Origin: Cellulomonas palmilytica
GTDB lineage: Bacteria; Actinomycetota; Actinomycetes; Actinomycetales; Cellulomonadaceae
Assembly: GCF_021590045.1 (NCBI RefSeq)
Contig: NZ_CP062221.1
Span: 1,426,001-1,490,000 of the forward strand
Length of the DNA: 64,000 bases
Reading direction: 5' to 3'
How positions within the stretch are numbered: position 1 is the stretch's first letter; each line of letters begins with the position of its first letter. Below are positions 18,570 through 25,680 of the stretch, one piece after another. A program made the position numbers and the translations under genes. The notes beneath the pieces were generated by a model. The model did not search any database. It was not told where the DNA came from and saw nothing but the letters and a program-made list of their open reading frames with translations.

Positions 18570-20720
18570 CTACACAAAGGGTTCGAGCTCGCCGTCCGGC
18601 GTGCGGGTGAACTTGGGGGTGCTCGCGGGGTCGCCCACGGGGGTGGTCGCCGTGGTGCTCCCCGGGGTGCTCGCCCGGTTGGTCGCGTCCCCGGCGGTGC
18701 CGGTCACGGCCGCCACGACGTCGTCGGCGTAGCGCCGCAACGAGAACCGCTCGTGCGCGTCGTCCTCGCCCGTGGACGCGAGCGTGCGGCGGCGCTGCTC
18801 GTCGTGCAGCAGGGCCGCGACCGCGTCGGCGAGGGCGTGCGCGTCTCCGGGTGGGACGAGCAGGCCGGTGGTGCCGTCGCGGACCACCTCGGCCAGGCCC
18901 TGCACGTCGGACGCGACGAGCGGGCGGCGCGCGAGGAGCGCCTCGACGGCGGTGTTGCCGAACGGCTCCGCGCGCGAGGGGACGAGCACGACGTCCGCGG
19001 ACGCCAGCAGGTCCCAGGTCGGGTGCACGTACCCGAGGAGCTCGACGCGCCCCGCGAGGTCCGGCTGCCGCGCGCGGGTCCGTAGCTCGTCCTCGAACCA
19101 CTCGTAGCCCGCGAACGTCGTCCCCGCGACGGACAGCCGCACGTCCTCGCCCGCGGCCACGAGCAGCGCGACCGCCTCGAGCGCGACGTCCGTCCCCTTG
19201 CGGGGCGACAGCCGCCCGACGGAGACCAGGTGCCACGGTGCGCCCGGGGCGCGCTCGGCGTCCGTCGGGGCGTCGACGGGGCCGTCGGGCGGGCCGGCGA
19301 CGCCGTTGTGCACGACGAGCGTGCGACGGGCCAGGCGCGGGACGGCGCGCACGAGCGCCTCGCGGGCCGCCGCGGAGTTCGCGACGACGGTCCGGGACGC
19401 GAGGACCGGCAGCGCGAGCGCGGTCGCGACCATGCGGTTGCCGTCCTCGGCCTCGTGCACGTGCGTGAGCGTCGGGACTCCCGCGAGGCGGCCCGCGGCC
19501 GCCCACACGGGGATGGTCACCGTGTTGACGTACAGCACGTCCGGCCGGTCGGAGCGCAGCCGGCGGGCCGCCCGGAGCGTCGCGGTGAGCGAGCCCCATA
19601 GCAGCCGCGGCAGGCGCGTGGGGGCGAGCTCGGACTTGCGCAGCACGGGGAAGCCCGCGATCCGCACCTGCGCGCCCGCGTCGACGACGAGCGGCACGAG
19701 CGGACCCTCGTGGGGGAGCACGACCGTCACGCGGTGCCCGCGCGCGGTGAGCGCGCGCAGCGACTCGAGCAGCTGGCGGTCGGAGCCGTACAGGTCCGGC
19801 GACGGGTGCGCCACGACCACGCGCAGCGGGCGCTCGGCCGCGGGCCGGCGTGCGCCGCGGCGCACGAACCGGGCACCCTCGAGCGTGCCGCGCAGCGCGG
19901 CGAGCACCGGTCCGGGCGACCGCAGCAGCTGGCGGCGCCCGCCGCGCAGGACGACGTCGCGCGCGTACCGCGGCGCCGAGCGCACCCACCGCCGCGCGAG
20001 CTCCGGCTCGAGGTTGCGCGCCGCGAACACCAGCCGGCCGCGGCAGTTGTGCCGGTAGTAGAGGTCGGACTTGCGGCGCGACCCGCCGTGCTCCTGCGTC
20101 CCGCCGACGTCGTGCACCGCGGTGGTGGGCGCGACGAGCAGGTGGCCGCCCGCGGCGGCGACGCGCACCGAGAGGTCGATGTCCTCCCAGTACATGAAGA
20201 AGTCCTCGCTGAACCCCCCGACCCGGTCCCACAGGTCGACGTGCACCGCGAGGCACGCGCCGGTGAGCCAGTCGGGCTCGTCGCCCACCAGCTCCGGCCG
20301 GGTGCGGGTCCGGCCGGTGGTCCGGTCGAGCAGGCCGCCCTGGGACCAGACGGAGCCGTCGGGGCGCAGCACGTGCGGCGCGACGAGCGCGTCGTGGTCG
20401 GCCCGGGCGAGGTCGAGCAGCTCGCGGGCGCCGGCGGGTGTGAGCGTCAGGTCGGGGTTGAGCACGAGGAACGCCGACGCACCCAGCGCGCGGGCGGCCT
20501 CGACGCCGCGGTTGACGCCCGCGCCGAACCCGTCGTTCGGCGCGGTGACGAGGTGCCAGCCGCGCTCGCGGGCGAGCCGGGAGACCGCGGCGCGTTCGTC
20601 GTCGTCGGAGAAGTTGTCCACGACGACGACCGTGGCCTCCAGGCCGTCCGTCGTCGCGGCCAGGTACGTCGCGAGGAGTGCGTGCGAACGGTGGTTCACG
20701 ACGACGACCGCGTCGGTCAC
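18570..20720 (-). CDS. Two-domain glycosyltransferase (GT2 fused to GT4)
   Basis: The 716-residue protein joins two glycosyltransferases. Residues 1-280 are a GT2 rhamnosyl-like domain (VVVVNHRSHALL, VVVDNFSDD, FLVLNPDLTL as the D-x-D equivalent, FFMYWEDIDLSVR). Residues about 300-665 are a GT4 domain (VVVAHPSPDLYGSDRQLLE, HVHEAEDGNRM, LVSVGRLSPRKGTDVALEA, VPSRAEPFGNTAVEALLARRPLVASD). The last 50 residues are a Thr/Pro-rich tail. GTG 20720 is chosen because GGGAGG precedes it by 8 nt; the in-frame GTG at 20729 overlaps that ribosome site. The fusion would let one protein add two consecutive sugars of the repeat unit. The head of the three-gene minus-strand operon. Confidence 0.9.
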   Translation of the reverse strand: MTDAVVVVNHRSHALLATYLAATTDGLEATVVVVDNFSDDDERAAVSRLARERGWHLVTAPNDGFGAGVNRGVEAARALGASAFLVLNPDLTLTPAGARELLDLARADHDALVAPHVLRPDGSVWSQGGLLDRTTGRTRTRPELVGDEPDWLTGACLAVHVDLWDRVGGFSEDFFMYWEDIDLSVRVAAAGGHLLVAPTTAVHDVGGTQEHGGSRRKSDLYYRHNCRGRLVFAARNLEPELARRWVRSAPRYARDVVLRGGRRQLLRSPGPVLAALRGTLEGARFVRRGARRPAAERPLRVVVAHPSPDLYGSDRQLLESLRALTARGHRVTVVLPHEGPLVPLVVDAGAQVRIAGFPVLRKSELAPTRLPRLLWGSLTATLRAARRLRSDRPDVLYVNTVTIPVWAAAGRLAGVPTLTHVHEAEDGNRMVATALALPVLASRTVVANSAAAREALVRAVPRLARRTLVVHNGVAGPPDGPVDAPTDAERAPGAPWHLVSVGRLSPRKGTDVALEAVALLVAAGEDVRLSVAGTTFAGYEWFEDELRTRARQPDLAGRVELLGYVHPTWDLLASADVVLVPSRAEPFGNTAVEALLARRPLVASDVQGLAEVVRDGTTGLLVPPGDAHALADAVAALLHDEQRRRTLASTGEDDAHERFSLRRYADDVVAAVTGTAGDATNRASTPGSTTATTPVGDPASTPKFTRTPDGELEPFV

Positions 20721-20819
20721 TGGGGGCACCTCCCGGCTCGTCGTCTGCGGGGTCGGTTCTGGAACCGCCCCCGGCCAGCGACCCTAGCGACCCCGGAGGG
20801 CCGGAGCGGGCCTCCGCGA

Positions 20820-20838
20820 GGGTGAACATCGGTACGAT
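20820..20838 (+). promoter_or_regulatory. GGGTGAA motif plus -10 box before the 20896 glycosyltransferase
   Basis: GGGTGAA (20820-20826), a 6-nt gap and TACGAT (20833-20838) lie in the 175-nt gap between divergent genes. The arrangement repeats that upstream of beta-helix copy 1. Confidence 0.5.
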
Positions 20839-20895
20839 CCGGACACCGCCGGGGGACGACGACAGGGCGCGCGCACGCGCCGGGAGGGATGGACC

Positions 20896-21921
20896 GTGAC
20901 CCGTCACGACGACCGTCCGCCCGTCGTCCTGCAGTCGTTCGGCGAGCCCCGTCCGTCGACGAACCCCCACATGACGCTGCTGCTGCAGGGGCTGCGCGAG
21001 CACCTCGACGTGCGGACGTTCAGCTGGCGCGAGGCGCTGCTCGGGCGGTACCACGTGCTGCACGTGCAGTGGCCGGAGGTCGTCGTCACCAAGTCGAGCG
21101 CGTGGCGCAGCGTGCTCGCGTCGGCCGCGTTCGTCGTGGTCCTCGCGCGCTGCGCGGTGCGGCGGACCGCCGTCGTGCGGACGCTGCACAACCTCGCGCC
21201 GCACGAGCGCCAGCCGTGGTGGGGCCGGGTCGCGTTGCGGGTGTGCGACCGGCGCACCACGTGGTGGGTGCGGCTCAACGACACGACGCCGGTGCCCGAC
21301 GAGGCGCGCTCGTCGACCATCCCGCTCGCGGACTACGGCGACTGGTACGCGGCGCACCCGCTGCCCGCCGCCACGCCGGGCCGTGTGGCCTACGTCGGGC
21401 TGGTCCGGCCGTACAAGGGCGTGCTCGACCTGGTCCACGCGTTCCGCGGGCTCGACGACCCGGAGGCGAGCCTGCGGGTCGCCGGCAGGCCCGCCGGGCC
21501 GACGGCCGCCGACGAGATCGAGGCCGCCGCGGGCGACGACCCCCGCGTCGGCACCGAGCTGCGGCACCTCACCGACGCCGAGCTGGTCGCCGAGGTCGGT
21601 GCCGCGCAGCTCGTCGCGCTGCCGTACCGCGCGATGCACAACTCCGGTGCGGTGCTGCTGGCCCTCACGCTCGGTCGGCCCGTGCTCGTCCCGGCGAACG
21701 AGGTCACGGACGCGCTCGCGCGCGAGGTGGGGGCGTGGTGGGTCCAGCGGTTCGACGGGCCGCTGACCGCCGACGCGCTCGCGGCGGCGCTCAAGGCCAC
21801 CGCGGACGGGCCGGTCGACGCCCCTGACCTGAGCCGACGCTCGTGGGCCGAGGTGGTCGAGCGGCACCGCGAGGTCTACGCGTCCGCGCTGCGCGCGGTG
21901 CGGCGACGCGCGATCAGGTGA
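20896..21921 (+). CDS. Glycosyltransferase, GT-B fold (GT4/mannosyltransferase-like)
   Basis: The 341-residue protein has an N-terminal acceptor half (VVLQSFGEPRPSTNPHMTLL, YHVLHVQWPE, VRTLHNLAPHE) and a C-terminal donor half (VAYVGLVRPYKGVLDLVHAF, VALPYRAMHNSGAVLLALTLGRPVLVP). HVQWPE, TLHNL and the PYR-NSGA-L-AL-GRPV block are typical of bacterial beta-1,4-mannosyltransferase-like GT-B enzymes of EPS clusters. It presumably adds a sugar to the lipid-linked repeat at the inner membrane face. GTG 20896 has GGGAGGG about 7 nt upstream. The gene is alone under its own promoter region, divergent from the GT2-GT4 gene. Confidence 0.85.
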   Translation: MTRHDDRPPVVLQSFGEPRPSTNPHMTLLLQGLREHLDVRTFSWREALLGRYHVLHVQWPEVVVTKSSAWRSVLASAAFVVVLARCAVRRTAVVRTLHNLAPHERQPWWGRVALRVCDRRTTWWVRLNDTTPVPDEARSSTIPLADYGDWYAAHPLPAATPGRVAYVGLVRPYKGVLDLVHAFRGLDDPEASLRVAGRPAGPTAADEIEAAAGDDPRVGTELRHLTDAELVAEVGAAQLVALPYRAMHNSGAVLLALTLGRPVLVPANEVTDALAREVGAWWVQRFDGPLTADALAAALKATADGPVDAPDLSRRSWAEVVERHREVYASALRAVRRRAIR

Positions 21922-21967
21922 CACCGCGGCCGCCAGGGCCGCCACAGTGGTGAATCGTGACGACCAG

Positions 21968-21996
21968 CGGGCGAAAAACGGGTGGATTCGTACCGT
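21968..21996 (+). promoter_or_regulatory. Tandem motif and -10 box before the 22057 glycosyltransferase
   Basis: CGGGCGAA (21968-21975) and CGGGTGGA (21979-21986) lie in tandem, followed after 4 nt by TACCGT (21991-21996). This appears to be a variant of the island motif beside a TANNNT -10. Confidence 0.45.
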
Positions 21997-22056
21997 TCGT
22001 CCGACTCCGGGGGCACACTCGACCCGTCTGTGAGGTCGATCCGAGGAGAGCGCCAC

Positions 22057-23247
22057 GTGACATCCCATCGTCCCCACGTCGCACTGGTCGGCACGCGCGG
22101 TGTGCCGGCGCGCTACGGGGGCTTCGAGACCGCGGCGGAGGAGATCGGGCGCCGGCTGGTCGCGGCGGGACACCCCGTGACCGTCTACTGCCGGCCCGTC
22201 GCGGGTGAGCCGCGGCTCACCGAGCACCTCGGGATGCGGCTCGTGCACCTGCCCGCGCTGCGGCACCGCGCGCTCGAGACGCTCTCCCACACCGGGCTCT
22301 CGGTCGGCCACCTGCTCGGCCACCGGGCGGACGCGGTGATCCTGTTCAACGCCGCGAACGCGCCGTGGCTCCCGGTGCTCCGAGCCGCGCGGATGCCGGT
22401 CGCGACGCACGTCGACGGGCTCGAGTGGAAGCGCTCCAAGTGGTCGGGGACCGGCCGGCGGTACTACCGCAACGCCGAGGCGCTGGCCGTGCGCTGGTCG
22501 GACGCGCTCATCGCGGACGCGCAGGGCATCGCGGACTACTACCAGCGCGAGTTCGCGGCGCCCACCGAGATCATCGCGTACGGCGCACCCCGCCTCGGTG
22601 ACGTCCCGGCGGACCGGCTCACCGAGCTGGGGCTCACGTCGGGCGGCTACCACCTGGTCGTCGCGCGGTTCGAGCCCGAGAACCACGTGGACGTCGCCGT
22701 CGAGGGCTACGTCGCGAGCGGGTGCCGCGAGCCCCTGGTGGTCGTCGGCTCCGCCCCGTACGCCGCGGAGTACACGCGCCGCGTCGAGTCGCTCGCGGAC
22801 GACCGGGTCCGCCTGCTCGGGGGCGTGTGGGACCAGGAGCTGCTCGACACCCTGTACGCCCACGCACTCACGTACGTGCACGGCCACAGCGTCGGCGGCA
22901 CCAACCCCTCGCTCCTGCGCGCGATCGGCGCGGGCACGGCGACCCTCGCGTTCGACGTCTCGTTCAACCGCGAGGTGCTCGGCGACGCCGGCCGCTACTT
23001 CACGACCCCCGCGGACGTCGCGCGCGAGCTCACCGCCGCCGAGCGGGACCCCGACGGGTGCCGCGACCGCGGCCGGGACCTCGCGCGCCGCGCGCTCGAC
23101 TACGACTGGGACGACGTCGCCGCACGGTACTCGGACCTGGCCGTCCGGCTCGCGGAGCGTCGGGTACGGCGCCCCCGCGGGCTCGGCCGCCGGCGCCCGG
23201 CGCCCGAGCCGCAGCCGCTCGCGGCCGCCGCGGTGGAGGCGTCATGA
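22057..23247 (+). CDS. GT4 glycosyltransferase with DUF1972 N-terminal domain (rhamnosyltransferase-like)
   Basis: The 396-residue protein opens with HVALVGTRGVPARYGGFETA, the diagnostic start of DUF1972 proteins such as putative rhamnosyltransferases of EPS clusters. The middle holds HVDGLEWKRSKWSG and ALIADAQGIADYY, and the donor half has VVARFEPENHVDVAVEGY and HGHSVGGTNPSLLRAI. Start GTG 22057 is set by GAGGAGAG at 22043-22050. The tail overlaps the next ORF by 4 nt (ATGA), starting a tightly coupled three-gene operon with the CDP-alcohol phosphotransferase and a GT2 enzyme. Its C-terminal 25 residues are Arg/Pro/Ala-rich and probably unstructured. Confidence 0.9.
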   Translation: MTSHRPHVALVGTRGVPARYGGFETAAEEIGRRLVAAGHPVTVYCRPVAGEPRLTEHLGMRLVHLPALRHRALETLSHTGLSVGHLLGHRADAVILFNAANAPWLPVLRAARMPVATHVDGLEWKRSKWSGTGRRYYRNAEALAVRWSDALIADAQGIADYYQREFAAPTEIIAYGAPRLGDVPADRLTELGLTSGGYHLVVARFEPENHVDVAVEGYVASGCREPLVVVGSAPYAAEYTRRVESLADDRVRLLGGVWDQELLDTLYAHALTYVHGHSVGGTNPSLLRAIGAGTATLAFDVSFNREVLGDAGRYFTTPADVARELTAAERDPDGCRDRGRDLARRALDYDWDDVAARYSDLAVRLAERRVRRPRGLGRRRPAPEPQPLAAAAVEAS

Positions 23248-24032
23248 GCCGCTACACCGATGCCCTCCGCGAGCTCAAGGACGCACAGAAGGCCGCGGCC
23301 CGGTCCGCGCCCGCCTACTCGCGCTTCGTCAACCGGCGCCTCGGCCGGTTCCTCGCCGCGGGTGCGCACGTCGCCGGGCTCAGCCCGAACCAGGTGACCG
23401 GCATCAGCGCGCTGTTCACGCTCGCGGGCATCGTCGGCCTCGCGACGCTCCCGCTCACGTGGGGCACGGGCGTGGCCGTCGCCGCCGCGCTCGTCCTCGG
23501 GTACGCGCTCGACTCCGCCGACGGCCAGGTCGCCCGGCTCCAGCGCCGCGGGTCGAGCGCCGGGGAGTGGCTCGACCACGTGGTCGACGCCGGCAAGTCC
23601 GTGATGCTCCCGCTCGGGCTGCTCGTCGGGCTGTGGCGCGCGCCCGACGTCGACGACCGGTGGCTCGCCGTCCCGCTCGTCTCCGCCGTGGTCACCAGCG
23701 TCCTGTTCTTCGCGATGATCCTCACCGAGCAGCTGCGCCGCGCCCGGGGCGTCCAGTCACGCGCACCCGAGGGCGGCCGCGGTGCGTCGCTGCGCTCCCT
23801 GCTCGTGCTGCCCATGGACTACGGCGTGCTGTGCTGGTCGTTCGTGCTGATCGGCGCGCTGCCCGTCTTCCTCGTGGCGTACACGCTCATCACCGCCGCG
23901 TCCGCGGCGTTCCTCGTGCTCGCGTGCGGCAAGTGGTACGCCGAGCTCAAGGCGCTCGACCAGGGCGCCCGGCCCGCGGTCACGCCGGACGCGGGTCCCG
24001 CCGCCGGCCGGGTGCAGGTGTCGACGCCGTGA
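23244..24032 (+). CDS. CDP-alcohol phosphatidyltransferase family membrane enzyme
   Basis: The 262-residue integral membrane protein has about six helices and a complete CDP-alcohol phosphotransferase motif, D-x2-DG-x2-AR-x8-G-x3-D-x3-D, at residues 90-115 (Asp90, Asp93, Gly94, Ala97, Arg98, Gly107, Asp111, Asp115). The family transfers a phospho-alcohol from a CDP-activated donor to a hydroxyl acceptor with release of CMP. In this context the donor is likely a CDP-polyol made by the cytidylyltransferase at 25115, and the acceptor the EPS lipid intermediate; alternatively it makes a phospholipid. ATG 23244 overlaps the stop of the upstream GT. The following GT2 start overlaps this stop. Confidence 0.88.
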   Translation: MSRYTDALRELKDAQKAAARSAPAYSRFVNRRLGRFLAAGAHVAGLSPNQVTGISALFTLAGIVGLATLPLTWGTGVAVAAALVLGYALDSADGQVARLQRRGSSAGEWLDHVVDAGKSVMLPLGLLVGLWRAPDVDDRWLAVPLVSAVVTSVLFFAMILTEQLRRARGVQSRAPEGGRGASLRSLLVLPMDYGVLCWSFVLIGALPVFLVAYTLITAASAAFLVLACGKWYAELKALDQGARPAVTPDAGPAAGRVQVSTP

Positions 24033-24982
24033 CCGAGACGAGCCAGCAGCTGGCCGAGCAGGACCGCACGCGCGCCCTCACGGTCGTCGTCGCGGTGCTC
24101 ACCTACCGCCGCCCCGACGACCTCGCAGCCGTGCTCGAGTCGCTGCGCACGCAGGTCGGGTCCGTGGACGACGAGGTGAGCGTCCTCGTCGTCGACAACG
24201 ACCCCGACGCGGGCGCGCGCGAGACGGTCGTGGGCCCGCACGTCCGCTACGTGCACGAGCCACGCCCGGGCATCGCCGCGGCACGCAACCGCGCGCTCGA
24301 CGAGGTGGGGGACGCCGACGTGCTCGTCTTCCTCGACGACGACGAGCGACCCGTCGAGGACTGGCTCGCGCAGCTGCTCGCGACGCACCGCCGCACGGAT
24401 GCGTGCGTCGTCGGCCCGGTCGTCTCGCGCTTCGAGGTCGAGCCCGACGCCTGGGTGCGAGCGGGCCGGTTCTTCGACCGCCGCCGACTGCGCACCGGGA
24501 CGCCCGTCGTCGTCGCCGCGACCAACAACCTGCTGCTCGACCTGCCCCCCGTGCGGGCGTCCGGGGTCCGGTTCGACGAGGCGTTCGGCCTGAGCGGCGG
24601 CTCCGACACCCTGTTCACGCGCCGCCTGGTCGCCGCCGGCATCCCCATGGTGTGGTGCGACGAGGCGCTCGTGACCGACGAGGTCCCCGCCGCCCGGGCG
24701 ACGCGCGCGTGGGTGCTGCACCGCGCGTCCCGCAGCGGGAACTCGGCCACGCGTTGCGACGTCGCGCTCGCGAGCGGCGCCGCCGGCCGGACCGTGGCCC
24801 GCGGCCGCGGGATCGCCCTCGGCTCGGCGCGCGTCCTCGCGGGCGGGGTCCGTGCGCTCGTCGGCACGCTCACACGCTCCCCGGAGCACCACGCGCGCGG
24901 TCTGCGGACCGTCGCGCGAGGTCGCGGCATGGTGACCGGTGCGTTCGGGCGGGTCGTCTACGACTATGCGCGGGGGACCTGA
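24029..24982 (+). CDS. GT2 family glycosyltransferase
   Basis: The 317-residue GT-A enzyme has TVVVAVLTYRRPDDLAAVLES at the N-terminus, VLVVDNDPD, the acceptor loop GIAAARNRALDEV, and VFLDDDERPVEDW, which supplies the DxD metal site. GGSDTLFTRRL follows in place of the usual ED loop. The last 70 residues are helical and basic and may bind the membrane. GTG 24029 overlaps the previous stop (GTGA), so it is the third cistron of the 22057 operon. It probably extends the polymer repeat; the sugar is unknown. Confidence 0.9.
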   Translation: MTETSQQLAEQDRTRALTVVVAVLTYRRPDDLAAVLESLRTQVGSVDDEVSVLVVDNDPDAGARETVVGPHVRYVHEPRPGIAAARNRALDEVGDADVLVFLDDDERPVEDWLAQLLATHRRTDACVVGPVVSRFEVEPDAWVRAGRFFDRRRLRTGTPVVVAATNNLLLDLPPVRASGVRFDEAFGLSGGSDTLFTRRLVAAGIPMVWCDEALVTDEVPAARATRAWVLHRASRSGNSATRCDVALASGAAGRTVARGRGIALGSARVLAGGVRALVGTLTRSPEHHARGLRTVARGRGMVTGAFGRVVYDYARGT

Positions 24983-25000
24983 CGTGCCCACCGCGAACCG

Positions 25001-25051
25001 TTTCTTCACCCGACCGACACCCTGTCGCCATGTCCGGAATGTCGGTAACGT
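25001..25051 (+). promoter_or_regulatory. Island motif and candidate -10 before the cytidylyltransferase
   Basis: TTCACCCG at 25005-25012 and TAACGT at 25046-25051 lie in the 132-nt gap. Here the motif is in the opposite orientation to the gene. No clear -35 box is seen. Confidence 0.35.
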
Positions 25052-25114
25052 CCGAGCGTCAGCCACCCACAACGGCGCGGGTCCGGGACGAATCATCGTG
25101 GAAGGGAAGTCTCG

Positions 25115-25561
25115 ATGACCATTGGATACGCGCCGGGTGCCTACGACCTGTTCCACGTCGGGCACCTCAACCTGCTGCGGCACGCCGCGGCGCACTGCGA
25201 CCGTCTCATCGCGGGGGTCGTGGACGACGACGTGCTGGAGCTGACCAAGGGCATCCGTCCGGTCGTCCCCGCGCACGAGCGGCTCGAGATCGTCCGCGCG
25301 CTGTCGATCGTGGACGAGGCCGTGATCGAGGACGTGCCGAGCAAGCTGGCGATGTGGGAGCGGCTCCGCTTCGACGTCATCTTCAAGGGCGACGACTGGC
25401 GTGGCACCGCCAAGGGGCGCGCGCTCGAGGAGCAGTTCGCGGCGGTCGGCGTCGAGGTCGCCTACTTCCCCTACACGATGCACACCTCGAGCACGGCGCT
25501 GCGCCGCGCCCTCGCGCTCCTCGAGCCCGAGGCGGCCACGCTCACCGAGGCGGTGCGCTGA
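25115..25561 (+). CDS. Glycerol-3-phosphate cytidylyltransferase-like enzyme (TagD family)
   Basis: The 148-residue protein is a minimal cytidylyltransferase. It begins IGYAPGAYDLFHVGHLNLL, with the HxGH nucleotide-binding motif at residues 14-17, and has VIFKGDDWRGTAKG and a C-terminal TMHTSSTALRR segment equivalent to the RTxGISTT block. Relatives make CDP-glycerol from CTP and glycerol-3-phosphate; a related polyol phosphate is possible. The AAGGGAAG ribosome site lies just before ATG 25115. With the CDP-alcohol phosphotransferase at 23244 it forms a synthesis-and-transfer pair, suggesting a phosphoglycerol or similar group on the polymer. A strong terminator follows. Confidence 0.85.
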   Translation: MTIGYAPGAYDLFHVGHLNLLRHAAAHCDRLIAGVVDDDVLELTKGIRPVVPAHERLEIVRALSIVDEAVIEDVPSKLAMWERLRFDVIFKGDDWRGTAKGRALEEQFAAVGVEVAYFPYTMHTSSTALRRALALLEPEAATLTEAVR

Positions 25562-25582
25562 CCCGAGCGCCTTCACCGGTAC

Positions 25583-25619
25583 CGACGCCCGGGTACCCCA
25601 CGCGGGGACCCGGGCGTCG
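25583..25619. terminator. Strong terminator between convergent cytidylyltransferase and BY-kinase genes
   Basis: CGACGCCCGGGT (25583-25594) and ACCCGGGCGTCG (25608-25619) pair perfectly over 12 bp; the loop itself can pair further (CCCC with GGGG). Confidence 0.8.
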
Positions 25620-25625
25620 TCGTCG

Positions 25626-25667
25626 GTGCGGGAGTCGGTGCTGAAGTCCGTGCGGGAGTCGGTGCTG
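25626..25667 (-). repeat. 24-bp-period direct repeat just after the BY-kinase stop
   Basis: GTGCGGGAGTCGGTGCTG occurs at 25626-25643 and 25650-25667. Read on the minus strand in the frame of the upstream gene it would code Ala-Pro-Thr-Pro repeats, continuing that gene's Pro/Thr-rich tail beyond its stop codon. Confidence 0.8.
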
Positions 25668-25680
25668 GAGTGGGTCTGTG

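Noticed and set aside
25626..25667. Direct repeat considered as a CRISPR or attachment site
   Set aside because: Only two copies, no spacers of constant size, and it is better explained as the remnant of a coding Pro/Thr repeat.
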